Shown in pieces: positions 20,902-30,433 of a DNA stretch of 64,000 bases. The notes under the pieces were generated by a model. The model saw only the letters and a list, made by a program, of their open reading frames with translations. It did no database searches and was not told the origin of the DNA. Numbering within the stretch: position 1 is the stretch's first letter; every line of letters begins with the position of its first letter. The position numbers and the translations under genes are program-made. The stretch is from Leptospira fluminis (GTDB taxonomy: Bacteria; Spirochaetota; Leptospiria; Leptospirales; Leptospiraceae). The stretch lies in the NCBI RefSeq assembly GCF_004771275.1, contig NZ_RQEV01000003.1, positions 496,001 to 560,000 on the forward strand, in the 5' to 3' direction.

Positions 20902-21549
20902 ATGACCGAAGATTTTCGAAAAAAACTTTGGAACATCGCAGGCGGAATTCCCTTCGACTCGGAATACTTCCTGAGAATTCTGCCTGAAAGTAAATTAAAA
21001 AAATCCGATCTATTCGCTTCGGACTTCGGGACATATTACTTGGAATTGGGCTCCGGTTGGGGGGAGGTCGCGATCGAGTTGGCCCAAACTCATCCCGAAA
21101 TCGGATACGTGTTGATGGAAAAAAAGGCGGATCGGATCAGGAAAACGATCAAAGCGGCTAGTCGTTTAAAGCTGACTAACGTAAAAATTTTATCCGTAAA
21201 CTTCAACTGGTTTCTCGAAGACATTTTCGCGGACGGGAGTTTCGAAGAAATCCTTCTGAATTTCCCGGATCCTTGGCCTAAAAAAAGACATCACAAACAC
21301 AGAACCCTAAGTCCGAGATTTTTGGATTCGATCCACCGATTGCTCGTTCCCGGAGGTCGTTTTCGTTTTGCGACGGACTACGGACCCTATGCCAGAAAGG
21401 GAATCGGCTACTTTCGCCGGGATCCGCGATTCAGATCCGTCGGCGCCGAATATTCGCTATTTCGAAAAGATTTTCCCGTTTCCTATTTCGAAAAGACGAA
21501 GCGGGAAGAAGGTTCGCGAATCTATTATCTAGACCGCGAACGCATCTGA
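20902..21549 (+). CDS. trmB: tRNA (guanine-N7-)-methyltransferase
   Basis: The 215-residue enzyme uses S-adenosylmethionine to methylate guanosine-46 in tRNA. Signatures include the SAM-binding LELGSGWGEVAIELAQTHP, EKKADRIRKTIKAA, and the TrmB hallmark LLNFPDPWPKKRHHKHR (about residues 118-133). A later FATDYGPYARKG motif matches the family too. The length is normal. The ATG at 20902 follows the convergent-side intergenic stretch of about 50 bases. It ends 3 bases before the stop of the TPR lipoprotein, which is on the opposite strand. Confidence 0.94.
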   Translation: MTEDFRKKLWNIAGGIPFDSEYFLRILPESKLKKSDLFASDFGTYYLELGSGWGEVAIELAQTHPEIGYVLMEKKADRIRKTIKAASRLKLTNVKILSVNFNWFLEDIFADGSFEEILLNFPDPWPKKRHHKHRTLSPRFLDSIHRLLVPGGRFRFATDYGPYARKGIGYFRRDPRFRSVGAEYSLFRKDFPVSYFEKTKREEGSRIYYLDRERI

Positions 21550-21552
21550 CAT

Positions 21553-24500
21553 TTAACGATACAATAGAGAATAGACGTTGTCTTTGTCTTGGGTCAGGGA
21601 GTATTTCCAGGCGATTTCTCCCCTATCCGTGTATCGGATTGCCGTATTGTCCGAGTAAACTACGATACAATCCTTGCCTTTTCCCGGAAGCAACCCTTCG
21701 ACCGTTTTCGAATCGATTTTGATCGAAGTGGGCGAATTAGATCCCGTTTCCAATCTAAACAGATTCTCTTTAGATACGTACCATAATGTATTTCCGCGGA
21801 CGCTGAACATAGAAGCCGCCGCATCTATGTTCTCCGCTTTAGAGACTCTTCCCTTGCCCGAGACATATAGAATCTGATTCTCCAACCGGTAAAATACTCC
21901 TTCTTCTGCAGACCCAAGCAATCTAGGTTCCTGGGAAGTTTTGCCGATCCATGCCGTTTCCATCGGTCCGTTTAGACTCGAATCCATTACGAAAATCTTA
22001 TTTTCTTTCGAAGTGGAAATGGATAAGAGCAATCGACCTTCTTTAGTCGACGTCCAAGATTTCGCTTCCAGCGGGATCGTTTTCTTGTCCTCCAGCGTCT
22101 CGGTATAGGACGTCAAAGATCTTTTACCGGAAACTTCGGTTTCAATAAGGACTCGTTCCCCCGCAATCTGTGCTTTTTTAAAATTACCTGAAAGTTGCAA
22201 GGATTGAAAAAGAACGCCTGTATTTTGATCCCTTACCTCCAACGCCTTATCCGTAAATGCAAAGATCCGTTTGTCGGCAATGACCGATTTGTAAGGTTTA
22301 ACGGTTGAAATTCTCCAAATCCGAATGGCTCGATTCTTATCGAGAGCCTCGAGAGAAGTTCCATAATTCATTAACAGAGTGTCGTTTATCAAGATGGGAA
22401 CTCCGACGAGGGATCCTCGGTTCGGAAAAGGCTGAACAATAACCGGAGTATCATCATCGGCTAAAAGCAATCTTTCGGCGTGAGTGGAGTAGGGAGAATT
22501 CGGATATTTCTCGGCGATTTCCCGCCCTAGTTCCAACGCCAACTTCTTATATTCCGATCTGCTCGGATATTTCAAACGTAATTCGCTCAGAATCCTAATC
22601 CGTGCGTGCAAATACTTTTCGTTTCTCTCCAAATCGAGAGCTTTTCCGATTTCCGTATCCGCGACTTCCAGGTCCCCGCGTTTAAAGTAGATATAGGAAA
22701 GCTGGTAGTGCGCGTCGGAAAAATCGGGATTTCTCTTTATGATATCCTTAAACACGTTCGATGCTTGTTCCAAAAGGTTGTCGTTGAACAATACGATTCC
22801 TATATTATAAGGTGCTAATTCGTTTTCGGAATCCGACTTCATAGCGCTCTCGAATTCCTCTCGAGCCTCTTTTGTCCGACCTCCGTTATAAAACGCGATT
22901 CCCTTTCCTATTTTTGCTGCAGAGAATTCGGGATTCAACAACCACGCCCTGTCGAAGGATTGAATCGCCGGATCATAGTCCTTCCTTTGGAGAGAAATGA
23001 TACCTAATTGGTAGTGGCTATAATAGGAGTCGGGTTTCTTTTCTAGAATCTTTCTGAATCCCTTTTCGGCCTTATCCGCTTCTCCTTTGCGTAAAAGAAA
23101 GGCATTGATCGCTTCCTGAGACGCGATGTTTTTGGCGCCTTCCGGAGAATTCTCCAAGAGGGAGATTCCTTTTTCCTCATTTCCCATCGCCAAGTAACAT
23201 TCCGCTATTTTTATGTATAGAGTCAGTTTCTTGGTTTTATCGTACGCCGTTTGGTAAAGAGGCAATGCCTTATCGTACGCTTTCAGATCAAAGAATCGGT
23301 TCGCTTTCCTGATGGTCGGGATTACTTCCGCGAATTTTTTATTTTGCTCGATAGTCTGCTTCGCTTCGGCGATTTCAGGAAGATCCTTTGTGAGCTTCTC
23401 GGCCTTAGCCAGCCAGGAAGTGGCGGCGTCATAGTTCGCTTTTTCGTTTTCTTCCAGTGAGATTTTATAATACAAATGAGCCAGTCGGAATTGAAGCGCA
23501 TCGTTCGAAGGAAACTTCTTCAAAAGGTTTTTGTACGCGCTTTCCGCTTTTTCGTATTCCTTCTTATCTTCATAAGTACGAGCCAAAACGATCCCCGAAG
23601 TAGGATCGTTTGCGGTTTGACTTTCGAGTTCTCTCGTATATTGGGCAACTTTGGATTGGTTTTTTTGGGAAGAATATAATCGAATCAATCCCTGAAGGGC
23701 GGGAAGATTTCCCTTTTGTAAACTTAACGCTTTTAGAAAGTTCTGCTCCGATTGTTTCTGATCTCCCGAGATCTGAAACATACGCCCATACGCGGTATAC
23801 ACGCTAGGATCGTTAGAATCTTTCGATTTAGCCTGGTCGTAAAAGCCTCTTGCGGCTTTCGCTTCCCCTTTTCTGAGTCGCTGGTCCCCTTCGTAGATCA
23901 ACTCGGCCACGTCCAAAAACAGACGGGCTTTTTTGACTTCGTCGTCCGATTTTAATTTATCCAGCTCGTTTCTTGCCGTTTTGAATCGATTGTCAGAAGC
24001 AAGTAAATAGGCCAAATTCAGAACGGGTTCCTTATATCCAGGATCCAGTTCTCTCGCCTTAGTAAAGGAAACTAACGCTTTCGCGTTTTCTCCCAGAGAT
24101 TTTTGGTTTAAGCCGATCTGATTGTAAACTGCGGCGTTTTTCGGGAAAAAAGGCAGAGCTTTTTCGAGTACCGAGATCGCTTTGGGAAAGTTTCCGCTTT
24201 TATTGAATGCAGCGGCCAAACCCGAATACGCTTCCCAATAATCCGCTTTTAATTTCAAAGAAGTTTCGAAGGCTTTGACTGCCCCGTCCGTATCACCGGC
24301 CAAAATCTTCGCGTTTCCGAGAAATACGTAGGGGGACGGGTTTTTCGGATCCAATTGGGAAGCTGCGGAGAAGGAAAAAATCGCCTCTTTATAATTTTTA
24401 TTTTTTAATGCGGAATTTCCTTTTTCAAGCAAATGTGCGACTCGAGTAGCGGACGCGGATTGCTTGGCGGAAGCCAATTCCGGATCAATGCCTCTGGCTT

Positions 24501-25143
24501 TTTCAAAATATTTTTCCGCTTCCTCGTATTCCTTCAATTGTACGGCGGCATCTCCGAGTTGCATGTAAAGCTGCGCTTTGAATTTGAATTTTTCCTCGGG
24601 AATGGATTTTAATGCGGCGTATGCATCCTCGTAACGCCCGACAGCCTTTAAAAGAACCGCTTTCTTGAAGGAATAAGACGAAGCGTCGATTTTCGGAAGT
24701 TTTTCCAGCCTGGAATACACTTCGATAGCTTCGTTATTGGAACCTTGAGCCGTGTAAAGGATACCTAAAGTCAAAAGGATCTGTTCGTTTTCCGGATCCA
24801 ATTCGGTTCCTTTCTTAAGGGATACCAAAGCTTCTTCGGATTTTCCGAGTCTATATTCGGAAGATCCGATTAAGTAATAACCTTCCGCAGTCGGATACAC
24901 GGATACCGCTTGTTTGCCTTTTTCCAAAGAGATCTCAAATTTTCCCTTTTGGTAAGCCGCGTTTCCTTCGTTGATTAAACTTGAGGATTTTTTAATATTT
25001 TGTCTTGTAAGAAAGTCCTTTTCCAGAACGGCATCTTGAGCGTTCGATTTTCGAAAATCGCGCGAACTACAAGCAACAAAGAAAAGGAGTACGAATGCCG
25101 GATAGAAAAGTTCCTTTTTAGGAAAATGATTCAGAATTTTCAT
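21553..25143 (-). CDS. Large TPR lipoprotein with C-terminal beta-propeller
   Basis: The 1196-residue protein begins with a signal peptide ending in FFVACSS, a lipobox with the cysteine near residue 25, so it is a lipoprotein on the outer or inner membrane face. Residues 40-860 are about 20 tetratricopeptide repeats (for example YLIGSSEYRLGKSEEALVSLKKG). Residues 900-1196 form a PQQ/WD-like propeller (GSLVGVPILINDTLL, AIRIWRI, IFAFTDKALEV, DNTAIRYTDRGEIAWKYSL). TPRs hold partners together; the propeller resembles BamB-type binding domains. Its stop region follows the end of trmB by 3 bases on the other strand, and its start overlaps the next gene by 4 bases (ATGA), so these two form one operon. 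Confidence 0.86.
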   Translation of the reverse strand: MKILNHFPKKELFYPAFVLLFFVACSSRDFRKSNAQDAVLEKDFLTRQNIKKSSSLINEGNAAYQKGKFEISLEKGKQAVSVYPTAEGYYLIGSSEYRLGKSEEALVSLKKGTELDPENEQILLTLGILYTAQGSNNEAIEVYSRLEKLPKIDASSYSFKKAVLLKAVGRYEDAYAALKSIPEEKFKFKAQLYMQLGDAAVQLKEYEEAEKYFEKARGIDPELASAKQSASATRVAHLLEKGNSALKNKNYKEAIFSFSAASQLDPKNPSPYVFLGNAKILAGDTDGAVKAFETSLKLKADYWEAYSGLAAAFNKSGNFPKAISVLEKALPFFPKNAAVYNQIGLNQKSLGENAKALVSFTKARELDPGYKEPVLNLAYLLASDNRFKTARNELDKLKSDDEVKKARLFLDVAELIYEGDQRLRKGEAKAARGFYDQAKSKDSNDPSVYTAYGRMFQISGDQKQSEQNFLKALSLQKGNLPALQGLIRLYSSQKNQSKVAQYTRELESQTANDPTSGIVLARTYEDKKEYEKAESAYKNLLKKFPSNDALQFRLAHLYYKISLEENEKANYDAATSWLAKAEKLTKDLPEIAEAKQTIEQNKKFAEVIPTIRKANRFFDLKAYDKALPLYQTAYDKTKKLTLYIKIAECYLAMGNEEKGISLLENSPEGAKNIASQEAINAFLLRKGEADKAEKGFRKILEKKPDSYYSHYQLGIISLQRKDYDPAIQSFDRAWLLNPEFSAAKIGKGIAFYNGGRTKEAREEFESAMKSDSENELAPYNIGIVLFNDNLLEQASNVFKDIIKRNPDFSDAHYQLSYIYFKRGDLEVADTEIGKALDLERNEKYLHARIRILSELRLKYPSRSEYKKLALELGREIAEKYPNSPYSTHAERLLLADDDTPVIVQPFPNRGSLVGVPILINDTLLMNYGTSLEALDKNRAIRIWRISTVKPYKSVIADKRIFAFTDKALEVRDQNTGVLFQSLQLSGNFKKAQIAGERVLIETEVSGKRSLTSYTETLEDKKTIPLEAKSWTSTKEGRLLLSISTSKENKIFVMDSSLNGPMETAWIGKTSQEPRLLGSAEEGVFYRLENQILYVSGKGRVSKAENIDAAASMFSVRGNTLWYVSKENLFRLETGSNSPTSIKIDSKTVEGLLPGKGKDCIVVYSDNTAIRYTDRGEIAWKYSLTQDKDNVYSLLYR

Positions 25144-26762
25144 TTGTATCCCCTATATCGAATTTTCAAATCTTTCAAAGGCGAGTTTTCCTTGAAATCG
25201 TCCCCTCTCGTAAGGACGGAAATCGTCCAGAGTCCCTGAAAGGAAATTTGTCCTTCCCATACCATATCATTACCGAGATATAGCCGCACTCGCTTTTCTT
25301 TTGCATCGGTACGAAAAGAGAAGGTCCGTCCTACGTCGTTTTCCAATTTTAGATACTTATAACTTCCGACGGTTTTTCCTTCCGAGGGAAAATGAAAAAC
25401 CGAGACTTTTTCCGGTCCCGCTTCGAAACCTAGGTTGAAACCCGGACCGTGAAAGGTTACCGCCACCGTACCGCTCTTGTGGTCCGACGGTAAAAGAAAA
25501 TTACCGGCGATTTCCAAATCATCCGCAGGGATAGGCAAAGAATAGACTCCGTTCCAGCCCGGCGGCAAGTTTTTACTTTTGGTGAATTCCAGATTACCGA
25601 TGCCAAAAGGATTAAATCCACTTTCTCCGGAGCCTTTCCAAAATTCGGTTTCGGAAAGTAGCGATCCTCCGGAATAAGGAAATCCTATTTCAGCAACTTT
25701 ATCGGACTTCACCTCTAACGTAGATTCATAATATACTAATGATCCTTCCGGATTATCCTTTATCAGCTCGATTTGATAATTACCCGGATTCAGGCCGCTT
25801 CGGAAAAACGGGGTTTCTCCCTGCCTAAAGCCGTCGACGGAAACGGAAAGTCCAGCCGGTACGCTTACGATCTTGGCGGAACCCAAGGTTTTATCTTCTT
25901 CCCATTCCTGAAAGATCGAAGACCTTTTTCCAGCACGGATGAGAACGGTTTTAACGACCGGTTTTTTTCCCTTTAAGTGAAACTCCACTTCCTGCAAACC
26001 TTCACCGACTGAAAAGTCTAACTGGGGAGTTTTTCCCAAATGAACGCCTTTATGGAAGACGTCGGTATCCCCGGAAGAAGCGCGGATATTCAATTTTCCT
26101 CGGACGGAAGAGTTTATAATTTCTTTAATTTCGGAGGAAAAAAGCTTTCGCTCCCAAACCGGAACCGTCGCTTTACGAGCATCCAGAGAAATGATACGGT
26201 CCCCAGCCTTCCAGAAAAAGACCTGGCTCCAACTTCCCGTATCTTCCGAGTTCGCGACAGGACGTTTAAAGGAACCTTCAAACTCGCCGAATTTAAAACC
26301 GTTGATCGGATCGATTACGGAAAATTGAAATAGCCATCCATTGTCGGTTTCGACGATCTTCTCTTGGACGAAAGCGTCCACTTCCGCATTTTTGGCTGCG
26401 GTAAGTAAAGCGTCGGGATTGGACCAAATATCGGAAGGGATCTTTACTCCGGAAAATTGGACCTCTCTCCACGGAATGCCGATCTCCTGTTCAAAATAGG
26501 CGATCAACTTTTTATCGACGGACTTAGGGTAGGAGACGGGAGAGAAGGCCAAGATCGGTTTCTCATGACCGGACTTGCGGATTTTATAATCAGATTCGGA
26601 TTCCCGGAATAGAAAACCGCCTGGGTTTTCTCCGAGCGCTCTATAATAAGGCTCTTGGATTGCCCGAGGAGGTTCCTCCAATTTCTGGACGGTAGAGCAC
26701 GCAATCGGAAGGAATACGAGCAGGGATAAGAACGAACGGTTACGTGAATAGATGGTCCCCAT
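25140..26762 (-). CDS. PEGA-domain lipoprotein
   Basis: The 540-residue protein has a signal peptide ending in LPIACST, a spirochaetal lipobox. Two PEGA-like repeats are visible: KLNIRASSGDTDVFHKGVHLGKTP (about residue 220) and AKIVSVPAGLSVSVDGFRQGETPF (about residue 297). PEGA domains are surface-binding modules of envelope proteins. The C-terminal 150 residues could be a jelly-roll or laminin-G-like fold (VAVTFHGPGFNLGFEAGPEKVSVF). No catalytic motif is seen. The gene overlaps the following TPR lipoprotein by 4 bases, which suggests that the two act together at the envelope. Confidence 0.78.
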   Translation of the reverse strand: MGTIYSRNRSFLSLLVFLPIACSTVQKLEEPPRAIQEPYYRALGENPGGFLFRESESDYKIRKSGHEKPILAFSPVSYPKSVDKKLIAYFEQEIGIPWREVQFSGVKIPSDIWSNPDALLTAAKNAEVDAFVQEKIVETDNGWLFQFSVIDPINGFKFGEFEGSFKRPVANSEDTGSWSQVFFWKAGDRIISLDARKATVPVWERKLFSSEIKEIINSSVRGKLNIRASSGDTDVFHKGVHLGKTPQLDFSVGEGLQEVEFHLKGKKPVVKTVLIRAGKRSSIFQEWEEDKTLGSAKIVSVPAGLSVSVDGFRQGETPFFRSGLNPGNYQIELIKDNPEGSLVYYESTLEVKSDKVAEIGFPYSGGSLLSETEFWKGSGESGFNPFGIGNLEFTKSKNLPPGWNGVYSLPIPADDLEIAGNFLLPSDHKSGTVAVTFHGPGFNLGFEAGPEKVSVFHFPSEGKTVGSYKYLKLENDVGRTFSFRTDAKEKRVRLYLGNDMVWEGQISFQGLWTISVLTRGDDFKENSPLKDLKIRYRGYK

Positions 26763-26904
26763 TCAGTAAAAAAATTTCTCTCTGTCCGTTTTAGCAAACC
26801 TTTTCCGGAATGAGTCTAAATCGAGCGAATTGAATTTCCAAGAATCCAACGACTTCGGTCGGGATAAACGGATAAATTAGGTTAATTTGTAATAAAAGGA
26901 ATGA

Positions 26905-26961
26905 CCCACCTTTTTGTGAAAAGGTGGGCGCGACGGCGGGACTCCGGTAAAAGTTTACCGG
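26905..26961 (-). terminator. Pair of perfect hairpins after the FecR lipoprotein gene
   Basis: Two perfect inverted repeats lie in the 233-base gap. One has 8-bp arms CCGGTAAA/TTTACCGG with a 2-base loop at 26944-26961. The other has 10-bp arms CCCACCTTTT/AAAAGGTGGG with a 4-base loop at 26905-26928, followed on the minus strand by TCATTCCTTTTATT. They come after the stop of the FecR lipoprotein gene (26996) in that order, so a tandem terminator is the simplest reading. The U-tract is imperfect. Confidence 0.6.
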
Positions 26962-26995
26962 CAAATACTCGAAAACAAATCTAAGGAATTCCGGT

Positions 26996-27925
26996 TTAGA
27001 ACGTTTCCTTAGGATTTAATTTCAGTTTTTCCTTTTGAACATCCTGCTGAACGTATTTCGTTTCGTTTACGATTCTAGCAGTCTGGGTAACTTCATCGGC
27101 GCTATTTCTAGATAGCTCCCGTTTTTGAAGTTGAACCTTTGCTTCCTCCACGCTGGAGGTTTGACTCAAGATACGCAATTCTTCGCTGGATGCCTTGAGT
27201 TCGTCGACCAAACGATTGTATTCCAGAACATCGTTCTTTTTCAGTACGATCAAGCCTTTGAGTTCTTTCAAAGATTCGGAACGAAGAGTTAAAATCAACT
27301 TATCCGTCAACTTCTGGTTCTTTTTCAGAGTCAACTCCCGGTTACGATCCAAAATCACTTCCGAATCTTCTCCGACTTTCGTTACCGCTACGGATCCTTC
27401 TAGAACTGCAAATCTTACTTCGCAGCCTTCGTTAGCACAATTCATCCGATTTCCGGAGGGATTTTCCACCGAGGTAAGGAACGTGGTTCCCCGAACCCCT
27501 GCCAATGCCGTAGGAGTCACGACTCGGAAGTCCGACGTCTTTTGTTCCTTACGAACCATGGTTACGATTTTTCCGTAATTTACGTTTACTTTTACGTCCG
27601 ATCCGGAATCCGTTACTAGGGTGGCTACGGAAAGTTCACTATTTTTTGAAACCTTGATGATCCCACTATCTGCTACGATAATTTCAACACTACCGTTCGC
27701 ACCGGTTAGTATGGTGTCGGATGCGGAAACCGTCAGACCTTGTTCGGCTTTTTTCTCGCCTGCGGCAGATTGGATTCTAACGTCTCCCACTACCCAGACG
27801 ATTTTTGCAGGCGATACCCGAGCCTCGGACTTGACTTGGTCGCGTCCGGTTTTAGGACCGCAGGCAATTAGAAAAGAAATCGCAAGGGCCGAGGATAAGA
27901 TTAAATTAGTTTTGATTCGAAACAT
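26996..27925 (-). CDS. FecR-domain lipoprotein
   Basis: The 309-residue protein has a signal peptide ending FLIACGP, a lipobox. Residues 45-180 form a FecR domain ([37 protein letters not shown], then [10 protein letters not shown] and [19 protein letters not shown]). In TonB systems FecR relays a signal to a sigma factor, but stand-alone FecR-domain proteins like this one are common in spirochaetes and are surface-anchored with unknown role. The C-terminal 130 residues are predicted helices rich in Lys and Glu. Two hairpins follow the stop. It sits upstream of the PEGA and TPR lipoproteins on the same strand. Confidence 0.83.
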   Translation of the reverse strand: MFRIKTNLILSSALAISFLIACGPKTGRDQVKSEARVSPAKIVWVVGDVRIQSAAGEKKAEQGLTVSASDTILTGANGSVEIIVADSGIIKVSKNSELSVATLVTDSGSDVKVNVNYGKIVTMVRKEQKTSDFRVVTPTALAGVRGTTFLTSVENPSGNRMNCANEGCEVRFAVLEGSVAVTKVGEDSEVILDRNRELTLKKNQKLTDKLILTLRSESLKELKGLIVLKKNDVLEYNRLVDELKASSEELRILSQTSSVEEAKVQLQKRELSRNSADEVTQTARIVNETKYVQQDVQKEKLKLNPKETF

Positions 27926-28128
27926 ATTATGCCCCGCCTATTAGCTGAAAGAATGCTATATTAAAAACAATCTAACAAGGATTTTTTTTCCAAAATTCAA
28001 AGAATGCGATCTTTTCACAAGGGTTTCGAGGCAATCGTGGAAAAAAATTTCCTAAATGTAATAACGAGTTCTAGTGGAAAAGTGGTAGCAGAAACCACAG
28101 AAAATCATGCCAAAAAGACTCGAAAAAG

Positions 28129-29454
28129 CTAGGGTGCCGGTTTTTCTTTCTTGTTGGAATCTTCTGATTCAGGAGTATCTTCTAAATCCTCTTCTAATTT
28201 ACATTTCGGATAATGGTCGGCAGGCAGGCTAGAACCAACCCAGCCAAATGCCTCTTGCGCGGAAATTACGTGTATATCCCATCCCCGAACGATATTCGGG
28301 CAATCCCAAACCTTGTTTTTACAAAGTACTTGGCTTGCTTTCGGTTTCGGGTAAGCCCAGGCGGCAGGGGGGTGAAGGCACTGCATTTCGATTTCCGCCA
28401 ATTTTCTCATCCGTTTGACGTTTTCTTCGAATCGCTTGAATAAATTCACTAGAGGATTCGCGAGTACCTCGTTAAAATACCCTCTTGTGGTATTGTAAGC
28501 TAGATAATAAACCAGTTCCTCCATAACGTAATCCTTATCCGCGCTAAACGAACTTACCGTATGAATATAACGTGCGATCTTCATGGAATCGGTCAGCAAT
28601 TCCCGCAATACATCTTCGGATTTGTCGGCTCCTTCCTCCTCCTCCTCTTCTTCGTCCGAGGAGGAATCGCTTTCCCCGTCGTCCAGGAGCAGATCGGAAA
28701 AGAAGGTTTCGTTCGGTTGCTCTTTGTCCAGTTTTTTGGTCGAATAAGTACTAGGGTCGCTATTGTCCTGGAGTCCGAGCGGAACATGATTGGATGCTGC
28801 GGAACACACGAATTCCGGAAGGTCCAGCTTTTGCATAAAATTCGCACATAACTTTGCGATCCTGGTTTTTTCCGAATCGTCGGGAAAAGGTCTGTTCCAG
28901 TGCTCGGAATCCACCCTAACGATATCCATGAATATTCCGCCCAAAAAGGAATAACGTCGGAGCATTTTGTATTTTAACGCATCCGGAATCAGAACCACGC
29001 CTAAAGACAACAAACCTAGTTCACAGATATGCTTAAAGAACGGTCCGTTGACCTGATAGACCTTGAATAGGGCGAGTAAATGTTTCTTGTTAGAAAGGGA
29101 ATTCCGGATGATTCCTTTGTAATTAAACGTGTTTTCCTCATACACGAATTTGAGGAATTTTTTGTCCGTCTGCTTCAGCTGGAAAACAATCTTTTCGCTG
29201 ATCTTGTCCTGGATTTGGCCCGTGAGTTCCTTGGTAAGTTTTACTTTGAACTCCGGAGTATACTGCCCTTTGATTTCCTTGAGACGGGTTAAGGCGGATT
29301 CTTTGACCTGAACTTCCTCTTTTACGAGGACGTTTCCGCTGTTATCCGAAATGGGGTTAAGAAAACGGAGCATATTCCCGGTTCCGTAATCCCTTACGAA
29401 GAAAAGTAAGTCTTCGATTGATTCGAATTCTATCGATTTAGGAGAGACTTTCAT
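28129..29454 (-). CDS. Unknown protein with acidic tract, possibly HD-like
   Basis: About 441 residues. The open frame runs 17 residues further up, but the ATG at 29454 gives [19 protein letters not shown] and is preferred. No family is recognised with confidence. The central part ([39 protein letters not shown] and [10 protein letters not shown]) resembles a degraded HD-GYP fold, with almost none of the metal ligands kept. An acidic low-complexity tract (seven consecutive Glu among Asp and Ser) follows at about residue 270. The C-terminal part has several cysteines. The start overlaps the end of rsgA by 17 bases, so the two are co-transcribed. Confidence 0.6.
   Translation of the reverse strand: MKVSPKSIEFESIEDLLFFVRDYGTGNMLRFLNPISDNSGNVLVKEEVQVKESALTRLKEIKGQYTPEFKVKLTKELTGQIQDKISEKIVFQLKQTDKKFLKFVYEENTFNYKGIIRNSLSNKKHLLALFKVYQVNGPFFKHICELGLLSLGVVLIPDALKYKMLRRYSFLGGIFMDIVRVDSEHWNRPFPDDSEKTRIAKLCANFMQKLDLPEFVCSAASNHVPLGLQDNSDPSTYSTKKLDKEQPNETFFSDLLLDDGESDSSSDEEEEEEEGADKSEDVLRELLTDSMKIARYIHTVSSFSADKDYVMEELVYYLAYNTTRGYFNEVLANPLVNLFKRFEENVKRMRKLAEIEMQCLHPPAAWAYPKPKASQVLCKNKVWDCPNIVRGWDIHVISAQEAFGWVGSSLPADHYPKCKLEEDLEDTPESEDSNKKEKPAP
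28629..28653 (-). repeat. Triplet-rich tract encoding poly-acid
   Basis: The minus strand has GAG/GAA triplets in a row, encoding the run of glutamates in the unknown HD-like protein. Such in-frame triplets can vary in number between strains. Confidence 0.6.
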
Positions 29455-30406
29455 TCTTAAGATGATCCCTGCGTGTGATTCTAAAAGGGTTATCCAGACT
29501 GGCAAGCATAGATTCGAGACTTTTTCTCCTCTCTTCGCGGATCCCTTCCCGAGATTCCAAAACCTGAAGCAACCGACAGGATAAGTCCGCTCGGCAACAA
29601 TCGGGTTCCATGCATTCTTCCTTGAATCGATTCAATTCCGGAAAACTCAATAAAATCTCCCCTTTCGTAAGGTGGAGAATTCCCCATTCCTTTATTCCCG
29701 GAGAGTCTATCAAGATGATATCTTTTTCCAAAATTAGAAAATTAGAATTCGTGGTCGTATGTTTTCCTTTCCGCGTGGAAAAGCTGACCTCCGAAGTCCT
29801 TTGCAATTCCTTTTCCGATAAGACGTTTACCAGACTCGATTTTCCGACCCCAGAGTTGCCCGCCAAAAAGGTGGTTTTGCCCGATATTTTCGAAACCAAA
29901 TCCGGAATCCCTTCCCCCGTCTTACAGGAGACCGTCACCACATCATAGCCCAAATTTGAATACGATTCGATTCGATTTGCCAAGACGGTTTCGTCGACCA
30001 AATCCTTTTTTGTAAAGAGAATCAAAGCGGGAATTCCTGCAGAATATGCGGAGGCTAGACATCGGTCCAAAAATCCGTCCTTCGTCTCCGGATTTCGCAA
30101 AGAAACGAGCACTGCGATCTGGTCCACATTCGCGCAAAGAACTTGAGCGTCCCCTTCCTTGCTTTTTCGCAGGAGCTCATTCTTTCTCGGAAGTTTCTCC
30201 GAAATCACCCATTCTCCGCCGGATTCTTCGGCGAGCACGGAATCGCCCACCACGAAAGGATGACGCTCTTTGGATACGAGTGTCCGGAGTTTTCCGCGTA
30301 AAACGGCGCGCTGTCTTCCTCTTTCCGGAGAATACAAATCATAGAAGGCGCCAAAGACTCTGGCAATGGTAAAAAACTCCTTTACTCTACCGGTCGAAGT
30401 CGTCAT
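29438..30406 (-). CDS. rsgA: Ribosome small subunit-dependent GTPase A
   Basis: The 322-residue protein is a circularly permuted GTPase that helps mature the 30S subunit. An OB-like domain covers residues 1-90. The G4-like FTKKDLVDE comes at about residue 130, then the P-loop [12 protein letters not shown] (about residue 187) and G3 DSPGIKEWG (about residue 232), in permuted order. The C-terminal zinc-binding segment reads [13 protein letters not shown] where most members have C-x4-C-x-H-x5-C: the histidine is replaced by arginine and the spacing is one residue shorter, so the zinc site may be altered. The start ATG at 30406 gives [12 protein letters not shown]. It diverges from the histidine kinase gene with 27 bases between. 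Confidence 0.92.
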   Translation of the reverse strand: MTTSTGRVKEFFTIARVFGAFYDLYSPERGRQRAVLRGKLRTLVSKERHPFVVGDSVLAEESGGEWVISEKLPRKNELLRKSKEGDAQVLCANVDQIAVLVSLRNPETKDGFLDRCLASAYSAGIPALILFTKKDLVDETVLANRIESYSNLGYDVVTVSCKTGEGIPDLVSKISGKTTFLAGNSGVGKSSLVNVLSEKELQRTSEVSFSTRKGKHTTTNSNFLILEKDIILIDSPGIKEWGILHLTKGEILLSFPELNRFKEECMEPDCCRADLSCRLLQVLESREGIREERRKSLESMLASLDNPFRITRRDHLKNESLS

Positions 30407-30433
30407 TGTAATGCCTAGTTTTTCGGGCCGCCG

